Below are positions 1 to 8,087 of a stretch of DNA of 20,267 bases, piece by piece. The DNA is taken from assembly GCA_036521995.1 (NCBI GenBank), contig DATDGR010000010.1, positions 1-20,267 on the forward strand, written 5' to 3'. The notes under the pieces are model-generated. The model searched no databases. It saw only the letters and a program-made list of their open reading frames with translations, and was not told the origin of the DNA. The DNA comes from Gp13-AA77 sp036521995 (GTDB taxonomy: Bacteria; Acidobacteriota; Terriglobia; UBA7540). The position numbers and the translations under genes are program-made. Each line of letters starts with the position of its first letter. The stretch's first letter is position 1.

Positions 1-288
1 GGCAAAGATTTCACGGTGCCAGAAGGTGTAGACCAGGCGCTTGCCGAGAGCCCGCCCGGCTTTCCAGTTCTCCCATCCATGGACCTCCCACCGTAGGCTA
101 CTGCCGACCAGCCGAACCACCCAGGAGCCGAGCCAGCCGAGCACGCCCATCTCGAACTCCTGCAGGTGGGTCAGCTTTTTGGGTACAGCTTCAGCCGCCG
201 TCTGGGACGGTGCATCGACTTGAGCGATCGGAGGGTCAGGGAATCGGGTCATCGGGTCGTGGTGGGATTGAACGAACTCCTCTTCCAT
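1..288 (-). CDS. DUF374-like lysophospholipid acyltransferase family protein (N-terminal part, cut by window edge)
   Basis: The first 96 residues are visible, starting at an ATG at 288 and running off the window. After a polar, proline-rich stretch of about 40 residues comes a segment reading GVLGWLGSWVVRLVGSSLRW, then YTFWHREIFA. An N-terminal hydrophobic or amphipathic stretch followed by WH-[RE]-x-[IL] is the pattern I associate with DUF374/lysophospholipid acyltransferases, in which the WH region starts the acyltransferase block. Family members transfer acyl chains in lipid or lipid A assembly at the inner membrane. The catalytic HX4D and later motifs lie outside the window, so the activity is not proven. 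It starts 41 bp after the stop of the ETF oxidoreductase gene on the same strand, so the two could be co-transcribed. The SD is weak (GGAAG). Confidence 0.6.
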   Translation of the reverse strand, partial: MEEEFVQSHHDPMTRFPDPPIAQVDAPSQTAAEAVPKKLTHLQEFEMGVLGWLGSWVVRLVGSSLRWEVHGWENWKAGRALGKRLVYTFWHREIFA

Positions 289-329
289 TTGCTTCCGGCC
301 TGGCCTGCCATCGCTGCCCTGCCGACGGC

Positions 330-2009
330 CTACATCCCTTCGTAATGCGGTCCGCCGCCGCCCTCGGGACATACCCAGGTGATGATCTGGTAGGGGTCGG
401 CCACGTCGCAGGTCTTGCAATGAACGCAGTTCGAAGGATTAAGTTTCAAGTGCTTGCCGGAGCCGTCCGAGTTGTCTTCCATCTCGTAGACCTGCGCCGG
501 GCAGAAGTACTGGCAAGGGTTGCCGTACTCCCCGGTGCAGCGGTGATTGCAAATGTCGAAGTCAGCGATGCGCAGGTGAGACGGCTGATCTTCTTCGTGG
601 TGGGTGCCGGAATGATAGACGTCCTTCAGCTTGTCGAAAGTCAGCCTGCCGTCAGTCTTCACGCGCACCGGCGGCCTGCCCTTGATCTGCGCCAGGCGCT
701 TCATATGCTCGTGGTCCGCCCGGCTCCAGGAGCGGTCATGCAGGCCGCGTCCGCCAGTCACGAACTGGAGCCCTCCACTGAGCATGCCGGGGAAGAAGCC
801 GTGCTCGAACCCCTGATGGTAGTTGCGAACCCTCCACAGCTCCTCCTGCACCCAGCTCCCACGCCACTTCGGTTCGAATCGCCCAAGGCCCCGCGCCGAG
901 GTATCTCCGCCGGCGATAGCTTCGAAGATGGCCTCCGCCGCCAGCATCCCGGTCTTCATCGCCAAGTGAATACCCTTCAGGCGCTGGGAATTCAGGAACC
1001 CCGCCGAGTCGCCCACGATGAGGGCGCCATCCGCCGCCGTGTGCGGTATAGCGAAGTAGCCTCCCTCGGGAACTGTCTTGGCGCCGTAGCGGACCATCTG
1101 GCCGCCGTCCAGCAGGCTCCGCACCCAAGGGTGCGTCTTCCAAAGCTGAAATGCGTGGTGACCATCAAAGCGCGGGTCTTCGGCATCCAGGCCGCTGACG
1201 AGGCCCAGGGAAAGACGCGTCTCTGAGAGTGCGTACACAAAGGCTCCGCCGAACTGCTTCGGGCTGAGAGGCCACCCCGCGGTGTGAACCACCTGGCCCT
1301 TGGGCAACCGCCCGGCGGGGACGTCCCAAAGCTCCTTGACCCCGATACCGTAGGCTTGCGGGTTGCAGCCTCGGTCGAGATCGAGCTTGCGCACCAGTTG
1401 CTTGGTCAGCGATCCTCTCGGTCCCTCGGCGAAAACCGTCACCTTGGCGTTGAGATCGTAGCCGGGCTGGTAGTTCGACTTCTGCTTTCCGCTCTTGTCA
1501 ATGCCTTTGTCATCTGTGCGCACGCCTATCACGCGGTTGCCGTCGTAGAGCACCTCCATACCTGAGAAGCCCGGAAACAGGTTGACGCCGGCGCGCTCCA
1601 CCAGCCCGCCCAGCCACTTCACAAACCTGTTCAGCGAGATGATGTAGTTGCCGTGATTGTTGAAAAACGGCGGATTGATGGGCGCCTTGAACTTGCTGGC
1701 GCGGGTGAGGTAATAAACCGAATCGCCGGTGACGGGCGTTTCAAGCGGCGCACCCTGGCTCTCGAAGTCAGCAACCAGTTCCCGCAGGGCGCGCGGGTCG
1801 AGCACTGCACCCGATAGCGAATGGGCCCCGATTTCATCGGCCTTCTCGAGCACGTAAATGTTCTCTGCGCTTAGTGCGGAGGTGCCCGGGCAAGAATCGG
1901 TCCCGTTTTTCTGCTGCGCTTGGATAATCTGGGCCAGTCGCAGGGCGCAACTGAGGCCGGCTGGACCGGCGCCTACGATCAGCACATCGGTTTCGAGGGT
2001 CTCGCGCAT
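330..2009 (-). CDS. Electron transfer flavoprotein:ubiquinone oxidoreductase (ETF-QO)
   Basis: A membrane-associated FAD/4Fe-4S enzyme that passes electrons from reduced electron transfer flavoprotein to the quinone pool, linking fatty-acid and amino-acid oxidation to respiration. The 559-residue product has an N-terminal FAD dinucleotide-binding motif (VLIVGAGPAG, residues about 10-19), the family block IGAHSLSGAVLDP, a second nucleotide-contact block (GALIVGDSAGFLN) and the C-terminal cluster motif with Cys503, Cys528, Cys531 and Cys534 (FCPAQVYE then NCVHCKTCD). The length is normal for the family (about 550). Between the first helix and the second strand of the FAD fold is a short extra Ser/Pro/Cys-rich loop (residues about 35-50). 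No ETF alpha/beta genes are in the window. The next gene downstream on the same strand is the acyltransferase, 41 bp away; the TPR gene lies 135 bp upstream. Confidence 0.95.
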   Translation of the reverse strand: MRETLETDVLIVGAGPAGLSCALRLAQIIQAQQKNGTDSCPGTSALSAENIYVLEKADEIGAHSLSGAVLDPRALRELVADFESQGAPLETPVTGDSVYYLTRASKFKAPINPPFFNNHGNYIISLNRFVKWLGGLVERAGVNLFPGFSGMEVLYDGNRVIGVRTDDKGIDKSGKQKSNYQPGYDLNAKVTVFAEGPRGSLTKQLVRKLDLDRGCNPQAYGIGVKELWDVPAGRLPKGQVVHTAGWPLSPKQFGGAFVYALSETRLSLGLVSGLDAEDPRFDGHHAFQLWKTHPWVRSLLDGGQMVRYGAKTVPEGGYFAIPHTAADGALIVGDSAGFLNSQRLKGIHLAMKTGMLAAEAIFEAIAGGDTSARGLGRFEPKWRGSWVQEELWRVRNYHQGFEHGFFPGMLSGGLQFVTGGRGLHDRSWSRADHEHMKRLAQIKGRPPVRVKTDGRLTFDKLKDVYHSGTHHEEDQPSHLRIADFDICNHRCTGEYGNPCQYFCPAQVYEMEDNSDGSGKHLKLNPSNCVHCKTCDVADPYQIITWVCPEGGGGPHYEGM

Positions 2010-2144
2010 CGGTTCTGAAGTGCGAAGCGACGATTGGGAAATTGAAGCATCGAATCACCGATTCAACACTCGCCCAGCCATTGCTAACCCATTCGATGGC
2101 TCGGTGACTCCATCAAAAGTCGCGGCATCACGAGGACCCCGCAC

Positions 2145-2873
2145 TCACTTGGGTAGGCTGGCGATCTGCTGCCGGACGGTCGAGGATAGATACGCATCCG
2201 AGCTGAATTCCTTCTGAACCGTCTCGTAGAGGGCCCGAGCCTGGGCGGGCTGCGTGCTGCGCAGCAGGTCCGCTTCGGCCAGCAAGGCGGTGGCTCGCGG
2301 CACCGTGGACGTTGGGTGGTCGGCGAGCTTCTGATAGATCTTGGCGGCCTCTGCTAACTTGCCCGTCTTCGCGAGTTCTCCCGCCAGAGCCATAGAGGCT
2401 AAAGCCGCCGCGGCGTTGTCCGACGAGTGGCTGGCTGCCTCGAGGGTCTTTTCGGCGGCAGCGTCATTTCCGAGCAGGGCCTGGCACAGTCCCACGTGGT
2501 ACCGCGCGAAATCCGCCGCGGTCTGGCGCGGATACTTGGCCACCACGTCGCTGAATTGTGCCAGCGCCGCCTTGTACTTGTCCTGGGGGGTCGAAAACTG
2601 GCCGGCCGGCGGCGTCTGGCCGCTGAACAGGTTTACCGGCGCGGCGTTGACCTCGGCCTTGTAGGTCTTCAGAGCCTCGGCCAGCGCGGCGTTGGCGGCG
2701 GCTTCCTGGCGCCCGTTGTAGGTTCTCCAGCCGATCACAGCTGCAGCCACCAGGATCGCGGCCGCCACGCCGGTGGTGATCTGCCGGGCATTCTCCCTGG
2801 CAAACTGCTCGAAACTCTCAACCGTGCTTTGAAACTCGTCTGTCTTCAGCTCGTGCCGGGTCAGCCGCGCCAC
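2145..2873 (-). CDS. YfgM-like membrane-anchored tetratricopeptide protein
   Basis: A 242-residue protein with a short charged N-terminus (MARLTRHELKTDEF), a single membrane segment at about residues 32-50 (rich in Ala/Val/Ile) and a soluble helical remainder with TPR-like alternation (for example LAGELAKTGKLAEAAKIYQ, then a further repeat near the C-terminus). This layout, with N-terminal anchor, extracytoplasmic TPR domain and KTD motif, matches the YfgM/TPR_21 group, which in enterobacteria works with the SecYEG/PpiD chaperone site. Function here is inferred from layout only. I chose the GTG start at 2873 because AGGAG sits 7 nt upstream. A TTG seven codons further up (2894) is open but would place the SD inside the gene. 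The closest strong promoter found upstream on this strand is about 590 bp away (3472-3500). Confidence 0.7.
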   Translation of the reverse strand: MARLTRHELKTDEFQSTVESFEQFARENARQITTGVAAAILVAAAVIGWRTYNGRQEAAANAALAEALKTYKAEVNAAPVNLFSGQTPPAGQFSTPQDKYKAALAQFSDVVAKYPRQTAADFARYHVGLCQALLGNDAAAEKTLEAASHSSDNAAAALASMALAGELAKTGKLAEAAKIYQKLADHPTSTVPRATALLAEADLLRSTQPAQARALYETVQKEFSSDAYLSSTVRQQIASLPK

Positions 2874-3215
2874 ACGTTTTCTCCTGAACGGCAATTCACG
2901 CTAACCGATTCGTGTCGGGGTAACAAACCATTTTAGTTGAATACCTCTGTCAGCGACAGTCGAAAGTCACTGAAATCCCCAAAGTGACCCCTAGCCTCCC
3001 TTGCGCCGCCGGGACTTCTCCTGCGCCTCGACGCGCGCCCCAGGTGGGCCGGGTTCCCGGAGCGCCCGAGGCGCCCGAGATGTCGTAGGCGCTTCGGCCA
3101 ATTCTCGGCACGCGGGGCGGCCTTTCAGTTGACCGTCCGGAGACCTCCGGGCGACTTTCCCTCCGCCGGCCTCCCGCGCCGGACCGGCGAATTCTCATTG
3201 ACCGGAAGGTACTCG

Positions 3216-3263
3216 TCAGAGAGAGTCCTTTTGGATTGTTAAAGATTCCAGCTTTGTTCTCAT
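3216..3263 (-). CDS. Possible 15-codon leader ORF
   Basis: ATG at 3263 to TGA at 3216 encodes MRTKLESLTIQKDSL. A GAGGT Shine-Dalgarno lies 4 nt before the ATG. It lies about 200 nt downstream of the leftward promoter at 3472-3500, inside the long leader of the TPR gene, and overlaps the boxA-like TCTTTAACAAT. Its composition (Lys, Thr, Leu, Ser) is less GC-driven than the surrounding frames. No homologue is recognised; chance occurrence is quite possible. Confidence 0.2.
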   Translation of the reverse strand: MRTKLESLTIQKDSL

Positions 3264-3286
3264 TGAGACCTCTTGAGCCGCCTCGG

Positions 3287-3465
3287 GATGCTGCGGGGGC
3301 CTCGGCGAACAGGAAATTCGGAAAAACCACGGGCCAGCCGTGCGCAGTCCGGTGGACTGGAGAGCGTTGACCCGCCGGGCGGCCACGGATTCGGGGGTGA
3401 GACAGGGCGATCGGCGCAGCGGCATCGGAACCCTCTTGCAGGGTCAAAAACCATAAGATTAGTAA
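3287..3465 (-). ncRNA. Candidate structured small RNA or leader RNA
   Basis: The predicted transcript start (about 3465) is followed by a hairpin (ACCCT, 5-nt loop, AGGGT), then a long-range pairing that closes about 140 nt: GATGC and TGCG (split by a 3-nt bulge, 3426-3415) pair with CGCAGCATC (3295-3287). Inside are CCGTG/CACGG and a tight CAGTCC-ACC-GGACTG stem (3344-3358). A strong promoter, a closing stem and an apical hairpin over about 180 nt recall the overall shape of 6S-type RNAs, but I see no convincing 6S sequence signature. This is a structural hypothesis, not an identification. Confidence 0.2.
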
Positions 3466-3471
3466 CGTGTC

Positions 3472-3500
3472 AGTATACTACCCTTGCGGGGCGATGTCAA
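3472..3500 (-). promoter_or_regulatory. Near-consensus sigma70 promoter, reading left
   Basis: On the minus strand, TTGACA (3500-3495), a 17-bp spacer and TATACT (3477-3472): six of six and five of six consensus bases at ideal spacing. Transcription would start near 3465 and run toward the TPR gene about 590 bp away, or end earlier as a small RNA. It is the best-matching promoter in the left half of the window, and no coding sequence follows it closely. Confidence 0.65.
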
Positions 3501-3510
3501 GGCATTCTGA

Positions 3511-3671
3511 GCCCCGAAGGGGCTCGGTCCAGCGCAACCCAGGCCGGCGGCCTGGGTTCAGAGGCAGGTCATGTCTTGAAACTCAAGCCTTAAAGTTAGG
3601 ACCGAGTTTCGAAGGGTCTCTGGACAACCCTGGGCGCTGCCCAGGGCTGGGTTAGACCGGCCCTTCGGGCC
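3511..3671. repeat. Cluster of four 3-nt-loop palindromes (intergenic repeat element)
   Basis: Four tight inverted repeats lie in 160 bp: GCCCC-GAA-GGGGC (3511-3523), a 10-bp stem AACCCAGGCC-GGC-GGCCTGGGTT written as arms 3536-3545 and 3549-3558, CCCTGGGC-GCT-GCCCAGGG (3628-3646) and GGCCC-TTC-GGGCC (3659-3671). An outer pair CTCGGTCC (3523-3530) / GGACCGAG (3599-3606) encloses the second one. This architecture resembles REP/BIME-like mobile palindromic elements. Stray translations such as NPGRRPG and NPGRCPGLG are of a kind often seen as spurious ORFs in acidobacterial intergenic repeats. The cluster lies 3' of the FG-GAP gene and just upstream of the leftward promoter. There is no T-run, so a terminator role is unsupported. 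Confidence 0.55.
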
Positions 3672-3722
3672 TGACAGATTGGGTCCGCGCCTGCCCGGGA
3701 GACAACTCTTCTCACCGGAGCG

Positions 3723-6700
3723 CTACTGCACCACGAGAGTCAAGTTCGTGCTGTGCTGCAGATTCACCGAGCCGGAAGTAAAGGTGCCTGTAACCGTGAT
3801 GGTATAGGTTCCGGCGGGCGTACCGGAGGAGGTGGTCATCATGGTACTGCCGCCACCGCCGCACCCCGATATGACTAAGGTCATCGCCGCCACCAGCGCG
3901 ATGCAAACCAGGAGCATGGCTGCGGATCGACGGCGCCTCCGGCCGCCCAGGTCAAAGAGACCGGCCAAAGCTGCAAGCGCGAGCCCGATCGCCGCCAGTC
4001 CACCGGGACTTAATGGCCACACGGCGCGTGGCAAGTCATGTCCGGGCGGTAACCTTCGGATTCGGTGTCTCCGGTTGAGAACTGAGGAGCGAGCCGTGGT
4101 GGTTACGATGATATCCGCGGCGAGCGGGCCACTCCCGACCGGAGTCAGAATGCCGACGGCGCAAGTGGACGCCGAGGGCGCGCCCGAGCAAGCCAGGGAG
4201 ACGTTACCTGTGAAGCCGCTTTGGGAGTTCACTTGCACCCGGTAAGTGGCCGATTGGCCCGCCGCAATGGTAGCGGTGGATGAGCCTGACACCCCCAGCG
4301 AGAAGTCCTGTCCGGTGCCCGATAGAGAAATACTCTGCGAGCCTCCAGGCGCGTTGTCACTCACCGTCAGGGTGGCCGAGCGGCTGCCACCTGCCGTCGG
4401 CTTGAACACCACAAAGATGTCGCACGACGAGCCAGCGGCCAGCGTCTTGCCGCACAGGTTGGGGGGTGGCGGTGCGGCGAGTCCCTGCGCGAAGTCGCCG
4501 GCGTTGGCTCCGCTGAAGCTGATACCCGCGATCGTCAGCGCCGCTGTGCCGGCGTTGCTCAGCGTGACCGTCCCAAACGCGCTGCTCTGGCCGACGATCA
4601 GGCTGCCAAAGCTCAAGCTCGAAGGCGAAAGGGCCGCTTCCGGAACGGTCCCCGTCCCCGAGAGCGCGACCTGCTGCGGGCTTCCGGCCGCGTTGTCCGT
4701 GATGGCCACCGTGCCGGTACGCGCGCCGGCTGCCGTGGGCTTGAAGATCACGTTGATCCGGCAGCTTGCTCCCGCCGCCACTGAACCGCTGCAGGCATTG
4801 ATGGCGGTGAAATCGCCGCTGGTTGTCACGCTCGTGATGGTCAGTGCGGCCGACCCGGTATTGGTGAGGGTGAGGGTCTGGATCGGACTGGCCGATCCCA
4901 CCTGCTGCGCAGCGAAGGTCAGGCTTGGTGGCGAGAAGCTCACCACCGGAGCAGGCCCGCCCGTTCCCGACAGGGCGGCGCTCACGACCGGTGCACTGAC
5001 ACAACTTCCGGCCGGATCATCGGTCACGCAGACACTCGCGGTTCGCGTCCCAGGCGCAGTCGGGGTGAACGTTACTGTGACCGTGCAGCTTGCCCCGGCG
5101 GCGAGCGATTGGCACGTACTGCTCTCCCCGAAGTCTCCGGCGTTGGCGCCCGCCAGACCTACGACCAGGAAGCTGGCGCTCACGTTCGCGGTGTTGGTGA
5201 GAGTGAGGGTCTGAGGTGAGCTCGTGACGCCGACGTTCTCAGTCGGGAACGTCAATGACGTGGGGGAGAATACCAAAACGGGATTAGCCGCGGTGCCGCT
5301 CAGGCTCACGACCTGCGGGCTGTTGGACGCATTGTCGTAGATGCTCAAGGAAGCGATCTGCAAGCCCGAGGCAGGTCCGATGGGGAAGGTCACCGTCAGT
5401 GTGCAACTGGACCCCGCCGCAAGGGTTACGCACGCGTTTGTCTGATAGTAGGCCCCGGCGCCCGAGCCGCTGATCGAGACGCTCGTCACAGAGAGCGTCG
5501 CGTTTCCAGAATTCGTCAAAGTCACCGTCTTGGTGGCGCCGGGGCCGTAGAACGATTGATATCCAAAGTCGAGGCTGGTGGTAGACAGCTCGGCATAGGG
5601 ACCGTTCACGCCTGTCCCTGTGAGAGCGATCGTTTGAGGGCTGCCCGGAACGCTGTCAGTAAGGGTGAGTGCTCCTGTCGCGGTGCCCGTGGAAGACGGC
5701 GTGAAGGTGACGCTGACCTCGCAGTTCGCACCCGTCGCAAGGCTGGCGCCGCAGGTATTGGTCTCGGCAAAGCCGGCTCCGCTCACCGCGATGCCGCTGA
5801 TGTCGAACGCCATGCTCCCGGGATTGCTTACCAAAAGGGTCTGTGAGCTACCGGAGGTGCCCACGCCTTGGCCGGAAAAGTTGATGCTGGAGGGCGAAAG
5901 GCCTATCACTGGTGCGTTCAAAATCACGTCAACGCTAGAGGTTGTCGAAAGGGAAGCGAGGTCAAGGGCGCCATCGCCGTTGAAATCGCCGGCCACAAGC
6001 GGAGCGCCGCTGTAAATGAAGGGCACGCCGGCTGGGCTCTGGAAAGTCCCGTCGCCATTGCCCAAGAGGACGAAATCGCCGGCCGGGTTTGCCTGCCCCC
6101 CCACAGCGAGGTCGAGTTTGCCGTCTCCATTCACGTCAGCAGTGGCAAGGAGCCCGAACCCAACGACTGAATTGATGGTCTTTGCGGGCTGGAAAGTGCC
6201 GTCGCCATTGCCCAGGAGGATGGCACCGGAACCCTCATTGCCGACAACCAAATCGAGCTTTCCATCCCTGTTAAAGTCCCCGGTGACGACACTGATCGCC
6301 AGACCGAGAGCTGGGTAAGCAACCTGAGCTTGAAAAGTACCGTCCCCGTTCCCGAGGAGCACCGAGACCGTAGCGTTGGTGGCCACGGCCAGATCCAACT
6401 TGCCGTCGCTGTCAAAGTCGCCCACGACGATGGAGAGAGGTGTGCCACCCGAGGCGTAGGCCACCTGCGGCTTAAAGGTCCCGTCACCATTCCCGAGCAG
6501 AATCGACACCGTGTTGCCCGAAACGTTCGCAACGGCCAGATCCGGCTTCCCGTCGCCATTGAAGTCACCCGTGGCCACGAAGACAGGCGAAGTACCGGTG
6601 GCGTAGGTCGCGCCCGTCTGAAATGTGCCGTCGCCGTTGCCCAGGAAGATTGCAACCGTGTTGTCCAGCTGATGGAGCACGGCCAAGTCTGGCTTTCCAT

Positions 6701-8087
6701 CGCCATTGAAATCAGCGGCGGCCAGAGCACCTGCTTGGCTGCCGGTGTTGAGATCCAGATGGGGTTGAAAGGTTCCGTCGCCGTTGCCAAGCAAGACGGA
6801 GACCACCAGATTGGAGGTAGCGGCGAAGTCGAGCTTGCCGTCTCCATTGAAATCAGCCACGACCACCTGGCCCGGTGCGTCGGAACTGGCGATGGGGTAA
6901 CTGGTCGGACTGGTGGCGAAGGTGCCGTCGCCGTGTCCGATCAAGACGGCGGTGGCGGTGGTAGTGACCGCTGCCAGGTCGAGCTTGCCATCGCCGTTGT
7001 AATCGCCCGCGCTGATCATGACATTGTAGAGGCCGTTGTAGTTCAAGGCTGCCTGAAAGGTGCCATCGCCATTGCCCGGCAGGACGGAGATACCCAGGTC
7101 GCTGGGAAGGGCAACGTCCAGCTTGCCGTCACCATTGAAGTCCGCTATCACCGGAAGTCCGGAACTCGTTGTGCCCGCGGGATAGTCGACCGGCGCTTGA
7201 AAAGTGCCGTCGCCGTTACCCAGCAAGACCGCTATGGATCCTCCGATTGAGACGACGAGGTCCAAGCGACCGTCCCCGTTCAGGTCCGCAGTCGCGATCC
7301 CGGCGCCGATTCCTCCAATGGTGTAGGTGACAGGAGATTTGAATGTTCCGTCGCCATTGTTAATCAGGACGTTGACCACCATGGCGTTGTTCCAAGAGGT
7401 TGTGGTCGCGAGGTCTGGCTTACCGTCCCCGTTGAAGTCGCCGGCCGTCAATGCTGATGCTCCGTTGGCAGGGTAGTCGAAATGCGCCTGGAAGGTGCCG
7501 TCCCCGTTGCCTACGAGTATCGAAACTGTGCCCTCGAGGCCGTTGGCGACCGCCAGATCCAGCTTCCCGTCCCCATTAAAGTCCGCCGTGACAATCGAGC
7601 TCGCCTCGCCTCCGCTGGTGTAGGTGACCGGAGACTGAAAGGTGCCGTCCCCGTTGCCGAGAAGTACCGAGATCACGTTGCTGCCCGTTCCGACTGATGG
7701 CACGGGAGAGTAAATCACTGCTACGTCCAGGCGCCCGTCGCCATTGAAGTCGCCGACAGTAAGACCGGTAGGAAAGACGCCGACCGTGGTATCAATAGGT
7801 GCGGAGAAAGTGCCATCCGGCTGTCCAAGAAAGATGGAGATCGACCCGGGAGGGCAGTTGGTACCGAATTCGCACAGGTCGTTCTCGTTGACGACCGCCA
7901 AATCGGGCTGGCCATCACCATTGAAGTCGCCGGTCACAACTGCAGCAGGGCCGAGACCGCTCACGAGATCGGCGCGACCGAAGACGTAGGTTTGGGCCTG
8001 CAGCGTTGAAGGCGCCAGGGCGAGAGCGGCACAAACCAGGAACAAAGATTCGATCCGAAAGGCTGGCTGACTACCGTCGGAGCTCAT
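3723..8087 (-). CDS. Secreted FG-GAP/VCBS and ASH (choice-of-anchor D) repeat protein
   Basis: A 1454-residue protein. A signal peptide (residues 1-31, ending SLFLVCAALALAPSTLQA) precedes 14 FG-GAP/VCBS-type repeats (about 45-725). Each repeat has a calcium-loop D-[FLYV]-[ND]-x-DG-x-x-D, and 13 end in a [GN]xxDGTF turn. About five ASH beta-domains follow (about 730-1265; each with SxxSLxF, then TLTLTNTG and a CxxSLAAGxSC-like pair), then an Ig-like module, two hydrophobic segments (about 1360-1410) ending in SGCGGGG, and a short beta tail. Such proteins are extracellular or envelope-bound and probably adhesive; the ligand is unknown. I start at the ATG at 8087 because it carries the signal peptide and an AAGGGGA ribosome site 3 nt upstream. 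The frame stays open another 175 codons, but that extension overlaps the Nudix gene and has no sensible composition. Confidence 0.9.
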   Translation of the reverse strand: MSSDGSQPAFRIESLFLVCAALALAPSTLQAQTYVFGRADLVSGLGPAAVVTGDFNGDGQPDLAVVNENDLCEFGTNCPPGSISIFLGQPDGTFSAPIDTTVGVFPTGLTVGDFNGDGRLDVAVIYSPVPSVGTGSNVISVLLGNGDGTFQSPVTYTSGGEASSIVTADFNGDGKLDLAVANGLEGTVSILVGNGDGTFQAHFDYPANGASALTAGDFNGDGKPDLATTTSWNNAMVVNVLINNGDGTFKSPVTYTIGGIGAGIATADLNGDGRLDLVVSIGGSIAVLLGNGDGTFQAPVDYPAGTTSSGLPVIADFNGDGKLDVALPSDLGISVLPGNGDGTFQAALNYNGLYNVMISAGDYNGDGKLDLAAVTTTATAVLIGHGDGTFATSPTSYPIASSDAPGQVVVADFNGDGKLDFAATSNLVVSVLLGNGDGTFQPHLDLNTGSQAGALAAADFNGDGKPDLAVLHQLDNTVAIFLGNGDGTFQTGATYATGTSPVFVATGDFNGDGKPDLAVANVSGNTVSILLGNGDGTFKPQVAYASGGTPLSIVVGDFDSDGKLDLAVATNATVSVLLGNGDGTFQAQVAYPALGLAISVVTGDFNRDGKLDLVVGNEGSGAILLGNGDGTFQPAKTINSVVGFGLLATADVNGDGKLDLAVGGQANPAGDFVLLGNGDGTFQSPAGVPFIYSGAPLVAGDFNGDGALDLASLSTTSSVDVILNAPVIGLSPSSINFSGQGVGTSGSSQTLLVSNPGSMAFDISGIAVSGAGFAETNTCGASLATGANCEVSVTFTPSSTGTATGALTLTDSVPGSPQTIALTGTGVNGPYAELSTTSLDFGYQSFYGPGATKTVTLTNSGNATLSVTSVSISGSGAGAYYQTNACVTLAAGSSCTLTVTFPIGPASGLQIASLSIYDNASNSPQVVSLSGTAANPVLVFSPTSLTFPTENVGVTSSPQTLTLTNTANVSASFLVVGLAGANAGDFGESSTCQSLAAGASCTVTVTFTPTAPGTRTASVCVTDDPAGSCVSAPVVSAALSGTGGPAPVVSFSPPSLTFAAQQVGSASPIQTLTLTNTGSAALTITSVTTSGDFTAINACSGSVAAGASCRINVIFKPTAAGARTGTVAITDNAAGSPQQVALSGTGTVPEAALSPSSLSFGSLIVGQSSAFGTVTLSNAGTAALTIAGISFSGANAGDFAQGLAAPPPPNLCGKTLAAGSSCDIFVVFKPTAGGSRSATLTVSDNAPGGSQSISLSGTGQDFSLGVSGSSTATIAAGQSATYRVQVNSQSGFTGNVSLACSGAPSASTCAVGILTPVGSGPLAADIIVTTTARSSVLNRRHRIRRLPPGHDLPRAVWPLSPGGLAAIGLALAALAGLFDLGGRRRRRSAAMLLVCIALVAAMTLVISGCGGGGSTMMTTSSGTPAGTYTITVTGTFTSGSVNLQHSTNLTLVVQ

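Larger units (their letters stand above)
2874..3722. other. Long gene-poor intergenic stretch
   Basis: About 850 bp with no recognisable protein gene. Long open frames exist on the minus strand, but their translations are Arg/Pro/Gly-rich and look like chance frames in GC-rich DNA. The stretch contains, from right to left, a cluster of tight palindromes (3511-3671), a near-consensus leftward promoter (3472-3500), a region with several stems (3287-3449), a boxA-like sequence (3235-3245 on the minus strand) and a 15-codon ORF with a Shine-Dalgarno. The left 300 bp (2900-3200) are GC-rich with nothing further identifiable. Confidence 0.6.

Noticed and set aside
870..890. GGTTCGAATC resembling a tRNA T-arm
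   Set aside because: Lies inside the ETF oxidoreductase gene, with no acceptor, D-arm or anticodon arm around it.
210..1226. 338-codon plus-strand open frame opposite the ETF oxidoreductase
   Set aside because: Mirror of a GC-rich coding strand; no domain, and the minus-strand gene is unambiguous.
2950..3447. 165-codon minus-strand open frame upstream of the TPR gene
   Set aside because: Arg/Gly/Pro-rich, no motif, and it crosses several hairpins; it looks like a chance frame.
3361..3450. 6S RNA on the plus strand, because GCGGCATC resembles the 3' side of E. coli 6S
   Set aside because: No matching 5' strand to form the closing stem on that strand.
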